DNA of 64,000 nt. Source: Streptomyces canus. GTDB taxonomy: Bacteria > Actinomycetota > Actinomycetes > Streptomycetales > Streptomycetaceae. This document shows positions 1-6,673 of this stretch, piece after piece (position 1 is the first letter of the stretch; each line of letters begins with the position of its first letter). A program made the translations under genes and the position numbers. The stretch spans positions 6,572,001-6,636,000 of the forward strand of contig NZ_JAUSWW010000001.1 of the NCBI RefSeq assembly GCF_030815415.1. The letters run 5' to 3'. The notes under the pieces were generated by a model. That model was not told where the DNA came from, ran no database searches, and saw only the letters and a list, made by a program, of their open reading frames with translations.

Positions 1-1012
1 GGGGGACCCCGGACGACACCCTGCCCAGCGCCTTCGGACCCTGGCCGCGCGCGACCAGGGAGTAGGCGATGCGCGAGGAGCCGTAGATGTTGGCGTTCAT
101 CGCGGAGAGCAGCGCCACGAGGATGACCACGTTCATCAGCTTGCCGGCACCGGGGATGCCGAGAGAGTCGAGGGCGGCGACGTACGGGCCCTTCTCGACG
201 ACCGCGGCCGAGTCCCAGGGGACCAGCGTGACGATGACCGCCATCGAGCCGATGTAGAAGAGCGCGATGCGCCACATCGCCGTACGGACCGCGCTCGCCA
301 CACCCTTGACCGGGTCCTCCGACTCCGCCGCCGCGATGGTGACCGTCTCCAGCCCCCCGTACGCGAAGACGGAAGCGAGGATGCCGATGACCAGCCCCTC
401 GCTGCCGTTCGGCAGGAAGTCGGAGAGGTTCGACGCACCCGGCGAGTCCGTACCCGGAAGCACGCCCGCGATCGCCAGGACGCCCAGCACCAGGAACAGA
501 CCGATCGCGCCCACCTTCAGCGCCGCGAACCAGAACTCGAACTCACCGAAATTCTTCACCGCGGCGAGGTTGGCCGCGCAGAAGACCACCATGAAGAGGG
601 CCACCCAGGCCCACTCCGGCGTCCCCGGCAGCCACCCCGTCACGATCTTCGCCGCACCGATGCCCTCCAGGCCCACGGCCGTGCAGAGCAGGATCCAGAA
701 GGACCATCCGGCGGTGAAGCCGGCCCAGGGCCCGATCGCGCGCTCGGCGTGCGCGGAGAACGAGCCCGAGGAGGGGTACGCGGCCGACATCTCGCCGAGC
801 ATCCGCATCACCAGCATCACGAGGAGGCCGGAGAGGACATAGGCGACGACGATCGAGGGACCGGCGGCGGCGATACCCGCGCCGGAGCCCACGAACAGAC
901 CCGCGCCGATGACACCGCCGAGGGCGATCATCGACAGATGGCGCTGCTTGAGGCCGTGGGAGAGGGAGACGTCCGGCTCTTGTGAAGCCTCGACGGAGGT
1001 GGTGCTGGGCAT
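1..1012 (-). CDS. APC-family amino acid permease (3' end outside window)
   Basis: Integral membrane transporter of the amino acid-polyamine-organocation superfamily, GABA/aromatic amino acid permease type, moving an amino acid across the cytoplasmic membrane. The translation starts MPSTTSVEASQEPDVSL and continues with the family signature in TM1, LSMIALGGVIGAGLFVGSG, followed by MRMLGEMSAAYPSSGSFS and FGEFEFWFAALKVGAIG. About 337 residues are visible of a usual ~460-490, so the C-terminal segments lie beyond base 1. The ATG at 1012 directly precedes the conserved N-terminus. A close paralogue lies at 9528-10993. The substrate cannot be told from the sequence. Confidence 0.93.
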   Translation of the reverse strand, partial: MPSTTSVEASQEPDVSLSHGLKQRHLSMIALGGVIGAGLFVGSGAGIAAAGPSIVVAYVLSGLLVMLVMRMLGEMSAAYPSSGSFSAHAERAIGPWAGFTAGWSFWILLCTAVGLEGIGAAKIVTGWLPGTPEWAWVALFMVVFCAANLAAVKNFGEFEFWFAALKVGAIGLFLVLGVLAIAGVLPGTDSPGASNLSDFLPNGSEGLVIGILASVFAYGGLETVTIAAAESEDPVKGVASAVRTAMWRIALFYIGSMAVIVTLVPWDSAAVVEKGPYVAALDSLGIPGAGKLMNVVILVALLSAMNANIYGSSRIAYSLVARGQGPKALGRVSSGVP

Positions 1013-1042
1013 GGGCGCGATTCGTCCAGTGCGTGAGACGGC

Positions 1043-1096
1043 AAAAAACGCCCACAGTCTGGGCAGCCTCCCCGGTCAGAGGGAGAGGCCGCCCAG
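1043..1096 (-). terminator. Hairpin with T-run upstream of the permease
   Basis: On the minus strand a stem CTGGGC/GCCCAG, extended by a GCCTCCC arm with one bulged base, is followed after about ten bases by six T (1043-1048). It lies between the tauD remnant and the permease, both on the minus strand. It would end transcription coming from the tauD side or act as an attenuator for the permease. Confidence 0.5.
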
Positions 1097-1125
1097 TATC
1101 CGGACGCGTCCGGTACGGATCGTGA

Positions 1126-1467
1126 CTACGCCGCCACGCTCGTGTAGTGCGAAGCGTCGCCCTCCACCGAGTAACTCTCCTTGCTCTCGACGCCCACGGG
1201 GATGTCACCGGCGACGGTCACCCGGTGCAGGCGGCGCGCCTGCCGGTCGTAGTTGTCGACGGCGTAGTGCTGGGTGATGCGGTTGTCGAACAGCACCAGC
1301 TGGTTCGGGGACCAGCGGTGGCGCAGGATGTGCTCCGGCCTGATCACGTACGACTGGAGCAGGTCGAGCAGCGTGCGGGACTCACCCACCGACAGGCCCA
1401 CGATCCGCTGGGCGAACCCGCCGATGAACAGCCCGCGTTCACCGGTCAGCGGGTGATCAACTGCGAC
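1126..1467 (-). pseudogene. tauD: TauD/TfdA-family dioxygenase, C-terminal remnant
   Basis: C-terminal part of an Fe(II)/2-oxoglutarate-dependent dioxygenase of the taurine/sulfonate (TauD) family, which releases sulfite from sulfonates. Visible stretches are HPLTGERGLFIGGF, then RPEHILRHRWSPNQLVLFDN, RITQHYAVDNYD and RRLHRVTVAGDIPV. This covers the distal metal-ligand His and the Arg that binds 2-oxoglutarate. Reading stops making TauD sense at about 1467, exactly where the IS left-end hairpin begins. The N-terminal ~180-200 residues carrying the first His-X-Asp are missing and are not found on the other side of the element. Non-functional; the enclosing locus was probably for organosulfur use. 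Confidence 0.85.
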
Positions 1468-1471
1468 GCAG

Positions 1472-1509
1472 GTCGGCCATCGTTGGCCGACGTATCACCC
1501 GTTCGGGTG
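1472..1509. repeat. Left-end hairpins of the IS element
   Basis: A perfect 8-bp stem GTCGGCCA/TGGCCGAC with loop TCGT (1472-1491) is followed by a 6-bp stem CACCCG/CGGGTG with loop TT (1496-1509). Hairpins at this position are what Y1 transposases recognise at IS605-family left ends; here that role is inferred. Confidence 0.6.
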
Positions 1510-1601
1510 GATGGGGTCGATTTCCTCGATCAGGTGAGCCTTTGCAAGGCATGGTCGGTGGCGGTGATCGGGTTCGTTGTGATCAGAGGAGAGGCTGGCC
1601 A

Positions 1602-3332
1602 GTGGCACGCAAGCGCGGGAGGAAACGCGAACTGCGCGAGCTGGCGGCCCCGTTCACCGTAGCCGCGCCGTCGGGGGCCCGGATCCGGGACCGGTTACGT
1701 CTGGGTCCTGCCGGTGAGCAGGTCCTGCGCCTGGTGGGTGAGCACCTCGGGCGCCACCAGCGGGCCGACCTGGCTGAGCGCGTGCGGATCGGCAAGGTCA
1801 CAGCGAAGGACGCCGCGCGGGCGAAGCGGAAGAAGAAGCTGAGTACGGTGGCTTCGTCCCGCTGGGCTGGAGCGATGACCCGTGTCTCGGAGAATCAGTA
1901 TCAGCTGTCGATGCGCGCGCTCCGCGATGAGAGGGCCGGCCTGCGGCGGGTGATCTGCGTCATCAGCCGTCGCCTGGCTGCACCCTGTGGGAAGCGTTCC
2001 CAGAACGGCGTGCGCGGCTACGCCAATCAGGACGAGAGGTTTCAGAAGCAGCGGCGCCTTCAGGTGATCAAGGGCAGGCTCGCTGCCGTGGATGCGAGGC
2101 TCGCTGCCGGCCGTCCATCGATCGTTGCCGGAGGTCGCCGCTTGGCGAAGGTCCGGCACCATCTCGCCGACACTCAGCTCACCGAGAACCAGTGGCGTGA
2201 GCGCTGGGAGGCCGGGCGGATGTTCATCACCGCAGATGGTGAGTCCAGCGCGCCGTACGGCAACTACACCATCACCGTCGACCCGGCCGACGGCTCGGTG
2301 TCGATCGTGCTACCGGAGCCGCTGCGGCACCTGGCCAACGCGCCCAGGGGACGCTACAAGCCAGGCTGTACGGTCACGTTCCATCACCGGCGCGGTGAGT
2401 GGCTCGACCGCGTCACCGCGCACCGAGCGGTGCGTTACGACATTGCTTTTGATCCGGCTCGTGACCGCTGGTACCTGGATGCATCCTGGGCGGCCGAGAA
2501 GGCCGTGTCACCCACCTCGGGTGACATCGAGAAATTCGGTGAGAGGTTGCTCGGCGTCGATCTGAACGCCGATCATCTCGCCGCCTACGTGCTCGATGAG
2601 CATGGGAATCCGCTTGGCGAGCCCATCACTGTCGCGCTCGACCTGACTGGCCCCACAGCCACACGGGACGGCCGCCTGCGGGATGCGATCAGTCGACTCA
2701 TCGGCGTTGCCCGGGAACACGGTTGCGCAGGTATCGCAATCGAGGACCTGGGCTTCAGCGACGCCCGTAGCGCTGGCCGGGAGACCATGGGGCATGGCGG
2801 GCGCGGCAAACGGTTCCGCCGGACAGTGGCAGGCATCCCGACCGCGCGGTTCCGGGAGCGGCTGCGCGGAATGGCCTATCGCGCGGGTCTGATCGTCATC
2901 GCGGTCGACCCGGCTTACACCAGCCGCTGGGGCGGGCAGCACTGGACCAAGCCTCTGCAAGGCCAGTCGAAGAATAAGGGCACCCGACATCACGGTGCCG
3001 CGGTGGCCATCGCACGACGCGCTCTCGGGTACGGGATCCGGCGTCGGCCAGGTGTGACCACCCACCACCGGAGGATGGTGGAGCGGAGAGCTACCGGCCA
3101 GGCTGTCTCCCTTCCGAGGGCGTGTGGGGCCGCGAGCCCACCCAGGACAGCGGGCATGCCCAACAGGGGCGGCAAGACCCGACTGCGCCAAGGTGATCAG
3201 CTAGCGCTGTTCCCCGACCTTGAAGACCGTTTGCGGGGTCACCGGACCGCAGGTCCGGATACGGCGAGTCGGCCGGACCGGCCAGCAAGCCAGGAACGGT
3301 TGAGGACGAAGGTGATGATGGACCGGGCGTAG
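1602..3332 (+). CDS. tnpB: TnpB-related RuvC-fold protein of an IS605-type element (copy 1)
   Basis: 576 residues. TnpB proteins are RNA-guided RuvC-like nucleases encoded in IS200/IS605 elements. RuvC motifs: Asp in GVDLNADH (residue ~320), Glu in IEDLGF (~381) and Asp in VDPAYTS (~436). Two oddities are seen. The CxxC pairs of the usual zinc ribbon are absent (SRWGGQHW occupies that place). The third catalytic position, Asp in copy 2 (TRHDAAAVAI), is His here (TRHHGAAVAI, ~464). GTG 1602 was chosen because AGAGGAGAGG (1586-1595) precedes it and MARKRGRK starts a basic N-terminus; an in-frame TTG lies at 1542. The last ten residues come from flanking DNA beyond 3301, so the original stop was probably lost. 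Nuclease activity is doubtful. Confidence 0.85.
   Translation: MARKRGRKRELRELAAPFTVAAPSGARIRDRLRLGPAGEQVLRLVGEHLGRHQRADLAERVRIGKVTAKDAARAKRKKKLSTVASSRWAGAMTRVSENQYQLSMRALRDERAGLRRVICVISRRLAAPCGKRSQNGVRGYANQDERFQKQRRLQVIKGRLAAVDARLAAGRPSIVAGGRRLAKVRHHLADTQLTENQWRERWEAGRMFITADGESSAPYGNYTITVDPADGSVSIVLPEPLRHLANAPRGRYKPGCTVTFHHRRGEWLDRVTAHRAVRYDIAFDPARDRWYLDASWAAEKAVSPTSGDIEKFGERLLGVDLNADHLAAYVLDEHGNPLGEPITVALDLTGPTATRDGRLRDAISRLIGVAREHGCAGIAIEDLGFSDARSAGRETMGHGGRGKRFRRTVAGIPTARFRERLRGMAYRAGLIVIAVDPAYTSRWGGQHWTKPLQGQSKNKGTRHHGAAVAIARRALGYGIRRRPGVTTHHRRMVERRATGQAVSLPRACGAASPPRTAGMPNRGGKTRLRQGDQLALFPDLEDRLRGHRTAGPDTASRPDRPASQERLRTKVMMDRA
3242..3283. repeat. Right-end hairpins of the IS element
   Basis: A perfect 7-bp stem CCGGACC/GGTCCGG with loop GCA (3242-3258) and a 6-bp stem GGCCGG/CCGGCC with a single-base loop (3271-3283) lie inside the tnpB 3' end. 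In this family this region also encodes the guide (omega) RNA. Whether one is made here is not visible. Confidence 0.55.
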
Positions 3333-3511
3333 CAGTCCGTCACCGGTGCCGACTCGGTCAGCCGGGCCATGGTGCTGCGGCCCACCGGACCGTGCTCCAG
3401 CACGGACCGCAGGACGATTCTCGCGCTCGTCCTGTGCCGGTCGGGATCGGCGGGCCGGGGGAAGTGAGCACTGCGCCGTCTCGGAGGGGAGGCGCGCCGG
3501 AGCCGCCTCAC
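3302..3511 (-). pseudogene. ROK-family regulator, N-terminal remnant
   Basis: N-terminal helix-turn-helix part of a ROK-type transcriptional regulator: SARIVLRSVLEHGPVGRSTM followed by ARLTESAPVTDCYAR, matching the usual pattern of a conserved HGPxxR turn, an ARLT helix and a VTDxxAR recognition helix. The reading runs from GTG 3511 to about 3302, where the IS right end begins; the sugar-kinase-like remainder is gone. The GTG overlaps the stop of the leader peptide (GTGA), suggesting the regulator was translationally coupled to it. ROK assignment rests on one short motif, so confidence is moderate. Confidence 0.55.
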
Positions 3512-3594
3512 CCGGGGCGGCGACAGGCGGCCGCGCTCACTCGTCGCAGGTCGACGTGGCGACGCGACGTGAGGGTGAGGGCCTGGGCAACCAT
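3508..3594 (-). CDS. Cys-containing leader peptide (28 aa)
   Basis: Small gene reading MVAQALTLTSRRHVDLRRVS then AAACRRPG and a stop. The core SRRHVDLRRVSAAAC closely resembles the short putative leader peptides that actinomycete annotations place before sulfur and sulfonate operons (from memory of that family, pattern xRRHVDLxRVSSALC). Such peptides are thought to let ribosome stalling on Cys codons attenuate downstream genes when cysteine is short. The TGA overlaps the GTG of the ROK remnant, and the tauD remnant lies further down on the same strand, which fits an old sulfur-regulated operon now broken by the IS element. There is a single Cys codon, close to the end. Confidence 0.65.
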   Translation of the reverse strand: MVAQALTLTSRRHVDLRRVSAAACRRPG

Positions 3595-3751
3595 GGCTCG
3601 AAGGGTAGGGGTGCTCGGGCGGATCCGGCCAGAGTGCGATGCCCTGTTTGGTGGGACCCTACAGACGCCGTTCACACTCGACACGTGAGTGAAACGTCCC
3701 GGCCTCAGTGACCGGTGTCACGTCCTACCCGGTGTAACCAGCACCCTTTGT

Positions 3752-3778
3752 CTGGAGCCCACCAAGTCGTGGCTCCAG
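3752..3778. repeat. Inverted repeat upstream of bioY
   Basis: Perfect 8-bp arms CTGGAGCC/GGCTCCAG with an 11-base spacer, 88 bases before the bioY start. No T-run follows, so it may be an operator or part of a leader rather than a terminator. Confidence 0.4.
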
Positions 3779-3866
3779 CCTTTGTCGAGCGCTGACGGTG
3801 ATCGGCGCGAGGGTGCCGGGATAGCGTCGCGATGTCCCTCGCCGTTCATACCCTCGCGGAGTCCCC

Positions 3867-4446
3867 ATGAGCACCGCCGTCGCCCCTTCCCGCCCCGGCC
3901 AGGTCCTCGCCGACCTGCTGCCGGCCTCCCGTGTCCGGGACGTCGCGCTCGTGCTCGGCGGCGCCGCGCTCACCGGCCTTGCCGCCCAGCTCTCGGTGCC
4001 CGTTGCCGGGCTCCCCGGTGCCGGTGACCGGCCAGACCTTCGCCGCGCTGCTCGTCGGCACGACGCTGGGCGCGGGCCGCGGCTTCCTCTCCCTCGCGCT
4101 GTACGCGCTCGCGGGCATCGCGGGCGTGCCGTGGTTCGCGGGCGCCACCTCCGGCGGTTCGGCCCCCTCCTTCGGCTACATCCTCGGCATGATCCTCGCC
4201 TCCACCGTCGTCGGCGCCCTGGCCCGCCGCGGCGCCGACCGCTCCGTGTGGCGCACGGCGGGCGCGATGCTCCTCGGCGAGGCGATCATCTACGCCGTCG
4301 GCGTCCCGTACCTGGCCCTCGCCACCGGTATGTCCGCCTCCGCCGCCATCGCGGCCGGCCTCACCCCGTTCCTGATCGGCGACGCCCTCAAGGCGGCCCT
4401 GGCGATGGGCCTGCTGCCCACGACCTGGAAGTTCGTCAACCGCTGA
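3867..4446 (+). pseudogene. bioY: Biotin transporter BioY, frameshifted
   Basis: Substrate-binding S component of the ECF biotin transporter. The first reading frame gives MSTAVAPSRPGQVLADLLPA and then ALVLGGAALTGLAAQLSVPV. The family then continues only in another frame: GSPVPVTGQTFAALLVGTTL, the segment SLALYALAGIAGVPWF, and GDALKAALAMGLLP to the stop at 4446. The switch is explained by one extra T in CCCGTTGCC (4003-4004), where relatives would read GTG-CCG. The span is 580 bases, one more than a multiple of three. Restored length would be ~192 residues, normal for BioY. It is either a real null mutation or a base-call error. The gene converges with, and overlaps by 11 bases, the FAD oxidoreductase gene. 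Confidence 0.88.
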
Positions 4447-5764
4447 AACCGCTGACGTGGTCAGGGAAGAGGCTCGCCGGGTCGTACTGCGACTTCAGCC
4501 CGGCGAGCCTCTCGCGCGTCACGGCGTCGTAGAAGCCCTCGCTGCGGTCCCCGGCCCCGAACGCGAAGTTGACCGCCCGCCCGAGCGTCACCGGCGCGAG
4601 CAGCGCGAAGGCCGGATCGAGGATCCCGCGCGCCTTCTCCCGGTCCGCCATGGTCAACAGCCGTACCAGGAACCGCCCTTCGCGCCACGGCACGGAGTTC
4701 GGCGCGGGCCGGCCGAGCGCCCCGCCGAGATGATTGATCTGTACGACGACCATGGCGCCGGCGCCCGGCCCGGTACGCCGGAGCACCTCACCGGCCGTCG
4801 CGAGATCGAACTCACCGAGCACCGCGCTGTCCCCGTAGTACGCGTGCGGGAAGTCCGGGTCGCTGTGGATGGTGTGGCTCTCGGTGTACGGCATCTCCCG
4901 CAGCGAGTCGGCGAGCACCGGCCCGATCTCCCGCAGCGGGGCGACGAGCCGCTCCCCGTCGCCGCCCGTGTACGCGACCCGCACCGAGAGGACGTACCGC
5001 CCGCGCAGATGCGGCGGCAGCGCCGGCAGGTCCGGATACGGTACGGCCGCGAAGGACGAGGTCAGCCCGTCCGATGGGGCTCCCCCCGCTCGAGCGGAGC
5101 CGAGAGTGGGGGAGGTCCGCGTCCACGCCTCGTACGCCCGCAGCGCGGCCGCCGGATCGACCTGACGCCCGTCGAAGGCGAGCGAGCCGCCGTACAGCGT
5201 CCGCACGGGGACCAGACCGATCTCCAGCTCGGTGACGACACCGAAGCCGTGCCCGGCGCCGAGCAGCGCCCAGTACAGGTCGGGCGCCGACTCCCGGGTC
5301 ACCTGCCGCAGCCGGCCGTCCGCGGTGACGACGTCGAGAGAGCGGACGTGGTCGGCCGCGTACCCGAACTCCCGTGCCAGGATGCCGAGTCCGCCGCCCA
5401 GCGTGTACGACACGGCACCGACGCCCGGCGCCGAGCCGTTGAGCGGGGCGAGCCCGTGAGGTGCGGCGGCTTCGACGACCTGGCTCCAGCGGGCCCCGGC
5501 CTGGACGCGGGCGGTGCGTTCGACCGGGTCGACGCTCACCCGGTCCATGGCCCGCGTCGAGACGAGTACGCCGCCCTCCACCGGGCCCCGCAGTCCGTGC
5601 CCCGTGGCCTGGACGGTCACCGGAAGCCGCTCGGCGGCGGCGTGGCGCACCGCGGCGACGACGTCGTCGGCCGAGGCGGCGGCGATGACATGTGCGGGAC
5701 GCACGGTGAACCCGGTCTGGAATCCGCTGAGTTCCTCTGCTGTGTGGCTGTTCATGCACCGCAT
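4436..5764 (-). CDS. FAD-binding oxidoreductase (BBE/PCMH type)
   Basis: 442 residues. Secondary-metabolism-type flavin oxidase of the berberine-bridge/6-hydroxynicotine oxidase group. The N-terminal FAD domain begins FTVRPAHVIAAASADDVVAA and includes QATGHG and the pyrophosphate-binding stretch YTLGGGLGILAREFGYAADH (~residues 120-145). The C-terminus FYDAVTRERLAGLKSQYDP is the BBE substrate-domain end. Relatives often carry a covalent flavin His or Cys; the His in ATGHG fits the His site. An in-frame Gly/Pro-rich insert around residues 217-230 comes from an interspersed repeat (5075-5116). The start is uncertain: ATG 5764, or 5755 (MNSHTAEE). Neither has a clear ribosome-binding site, and a perfect inverted repeat lies right upstream. 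Substrate unknown. Confidence 0.85.
   Translation of the reverse strand: MRCMNSHTAEELSGFQTGFTVRPAHVIAAASADDVVAAVRHAAAERLPVTVQATGHGLRGPVEGGVLVSTRAMDRVSVDPVERTARVQAGARWSQVVEAAAPHGLAPLNGSAPGVGAVSYTLGGGLGILAREFGYAADHVRSLDVVTADGRLRQVTRESAPDLYWALLGAGHGFGVVTELEIGLVPVRTLYGGSLAFDGRQVDPAAALRAYEAWTRTSPTLGSARAGGAPSDGLTSSFAAVPYPDLPALPPHLRGRYVLSVRVAYTGGDGERLVAPLREIGPVLADSLREMPYTESHTIHSDPDFPHAYYGDSAVLGEFDLATAGEVLRRTGPGAGAMVVVQINHLGGALGRPAPNSVPWREGRFLVRLLTMADREKARGILDPAFALLAPVTLGRAVNFAFGAGDRSEGFYDAVTRERLAGLKSQYDPASLFPDHVSGFSG
5075..5116. repeat. Streptomyces palindromic interspersed repeat inside a gene
   Basis: The segment containing GGCTCCCCCCGCTCGAGCGG followed by AGCCGAGAGTGGGGGAG matches a repeat I remember as very frequent in Streptomyces intergenic DNA. 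Here it sits in frame inside the FAD oxidoreductase gene and encodes the unusual stretch SPTLGSARAGGAPSDG. Confidence 0.65.
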
Positions 5765-5767
5765 GCT

Positions 5768-5806
5768 GGAGGCATAACCTGACAGTTTCCGTCAGGTTAT
5801 GCCTCC
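5768..5806. promoter_or_regulatory. Perfect 16-bp inverted repeat, candidate operator
   Basis: Arms GGAGGCATAACCTGAC (5768-5783) and GTCAGGTTATGCCTCC (5791-5806) are exact complements separated by AGTTTCC. The repeat starts four bases upstream of the oxidoreductase ATG at 5764 and ends eight bases before the stop of the LPXTG gene, both on the minus strand. The core TAACCTGAC-N7-GTCAGGTTA looks like a TetR/MarR-type operator. It could also fold as a terminator for the surface-protein gene, but no T-run follows. The regulator is not encoded next to it. Confidence 0.55.
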
Positions 5807-5814
5807 GTCGTCGG

Positions 5815-6528
5815 TCAGGCCTCCCGGCGCCGCGTCGACCACCACATCCCGGCCGCACCGGCCGTCAGCAGCGCCGCGCCCCCCGCCCCCAGCGGGAGCA
5901 GGTCACGGGCGGGACCGGTCTGGGGCAGCTCCTTGTCGCCGCCCGGCCCCACGGGCTGGTTGTCGGTGCCGAGCAGCAGCGGGGTGGCCGGGGCGTTCGG
6001 CGACGGGTTCGTCGTACCGAACGGAACCGGGCCCTGCTGCCAGAACGTCTTCTTCCCGTCGCCGGTCTGCACCGGCAGACAGATCTTGCCGGTCTTTCCG
6101 AGATCGAAAGTCGCGTCCACGGCGTACGACTTCGACTTACCGGCCGCGAGATTGTCGATCGGGCAGGCGAAACCGCTGTTCGAGCCCTCCGGCAGATCGC
6201 TTTCGGCAATGGAGGAGCACCCTTGAACGCTATTGACCGTCAGGCCGTCGAAGCCGACGACCAAAAGCCGGATCTTTCCGCTGTCCTTGGTCCCTTCGTT
6301 CTTCACCGTGGCGGTGAGGTCGGTCTTTTCGGAACTGTTGTCGACCGAGATCTGTTCGGGCAGCAGCGTGGTCAGCTTCACGCCCGCCGGCGCCTCGTCG
6401 ACGGCCTTTCCCCCCTTGCTGCTTCCCGGTCCCTCGTCCGCGCCGGCGGCGGTGGAAAAGATCAGCACGGCCGAAAAAGATGCCGTGACCAGCGATCCCG
6501 CGATGGTCGTCATTCGACGAGAACTCAT
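5815..6528 (-). CDS. Secreted LPXTG-anchored surface protein
   Basis: 237 residues. The N-terminus MSSRRMTTIAGSLVTASFSA is followed by a hydrophobic core and the signal-peptidase-like site STAAGA-DEG. The mature part contains one Cys pair separated by ~20 residues (QGCSS, GFACPI) and one later Cys (KICLPV), and looks like a beta-sandwich (LTATVKNEGTKDSGKIRLLV), as in DUF11-like or Gram-positive adhesin folds. The C-terminus has LPQTG, a hydrophobic segment and the basic tail WWSTRRREA, the complete cell-wall sorting signal for a sortase. ATG 6528 is preceded by AGGGGGACGAAC, a good ribosome-binding site. Binding partner or role unknown. Streptomyces sortase substrates more often carry LAXTG. 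Confidence 0.85.
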   Translation of the reverse strand: MSSRRMTTIAGSLVTASFSAVLIFSTAAGADEGPGSSKGGKAVDEAPAGVKLTTLLPEQISVDNSSEKTDLTATVKNEGTKDSGKIRLLVVGFDGLTVNSVQGCSSIAESDLPEGSNSGFACPIDNLAAGKSKSYAVDATFDLGKTGKICLPVQTGDGKKTFWQQGPVPFGTTNPSPNAPATPLLLGTDNQPVGPGGDKELPQTGPARDLLPLGAGGAALLTAGAAGMWWSTRRREA

Positions 6529-6673
6529 GTTCGTCCCCCTTGGCTGCGCCTGAATTCGCAGTACTTGAAGAGCTACCACAAGATTTCTCCGCACTATGCT
6601 GGTACGGCGCGAAGTGTGACCATTGTGTTGAAGTAGGCGTTGGTCGGTGCGTGGTTGAGGGGGGTGTGACGGA

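Larger units (their letters stand above)
1470..3301 (+). mobile_element. IS200/IS605-type element, tnpB only
   Basis: About 1.83 kb. The left end shows subterminal hairpins (1472-1491 and 1496-1509) and the right end shows two more (3242-3258 and 3271-3283). No terminal inverted repeats or target duplication are seen, as expected for this family. The right end was set after the motif AGGAACGGTT (3292-3301), which also ends the second copy near 17004. It carries only tnpB; no tnpA Y1 transposase is present, so movement would need TnpA in trans. The left flank is the tauD remnant and the right flank a ROK-regulator remnant, so insertion was accompanied or followed by loss of DNA. Confidence 0.8.

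Noticed and set aside
1470..3301. Complete autonomous IS605 element
   Set aside because: No tnpA (Y1 transposase) is present on either side, and the flanks belong to two different genes.
4457..5782. Long plus-strand open frame opposite the FAD oxidoreductase
   Set aside because: Arg/Gly/Pro-rich composition, no motif; the minus-strand frame has the full flavin-domain signature.
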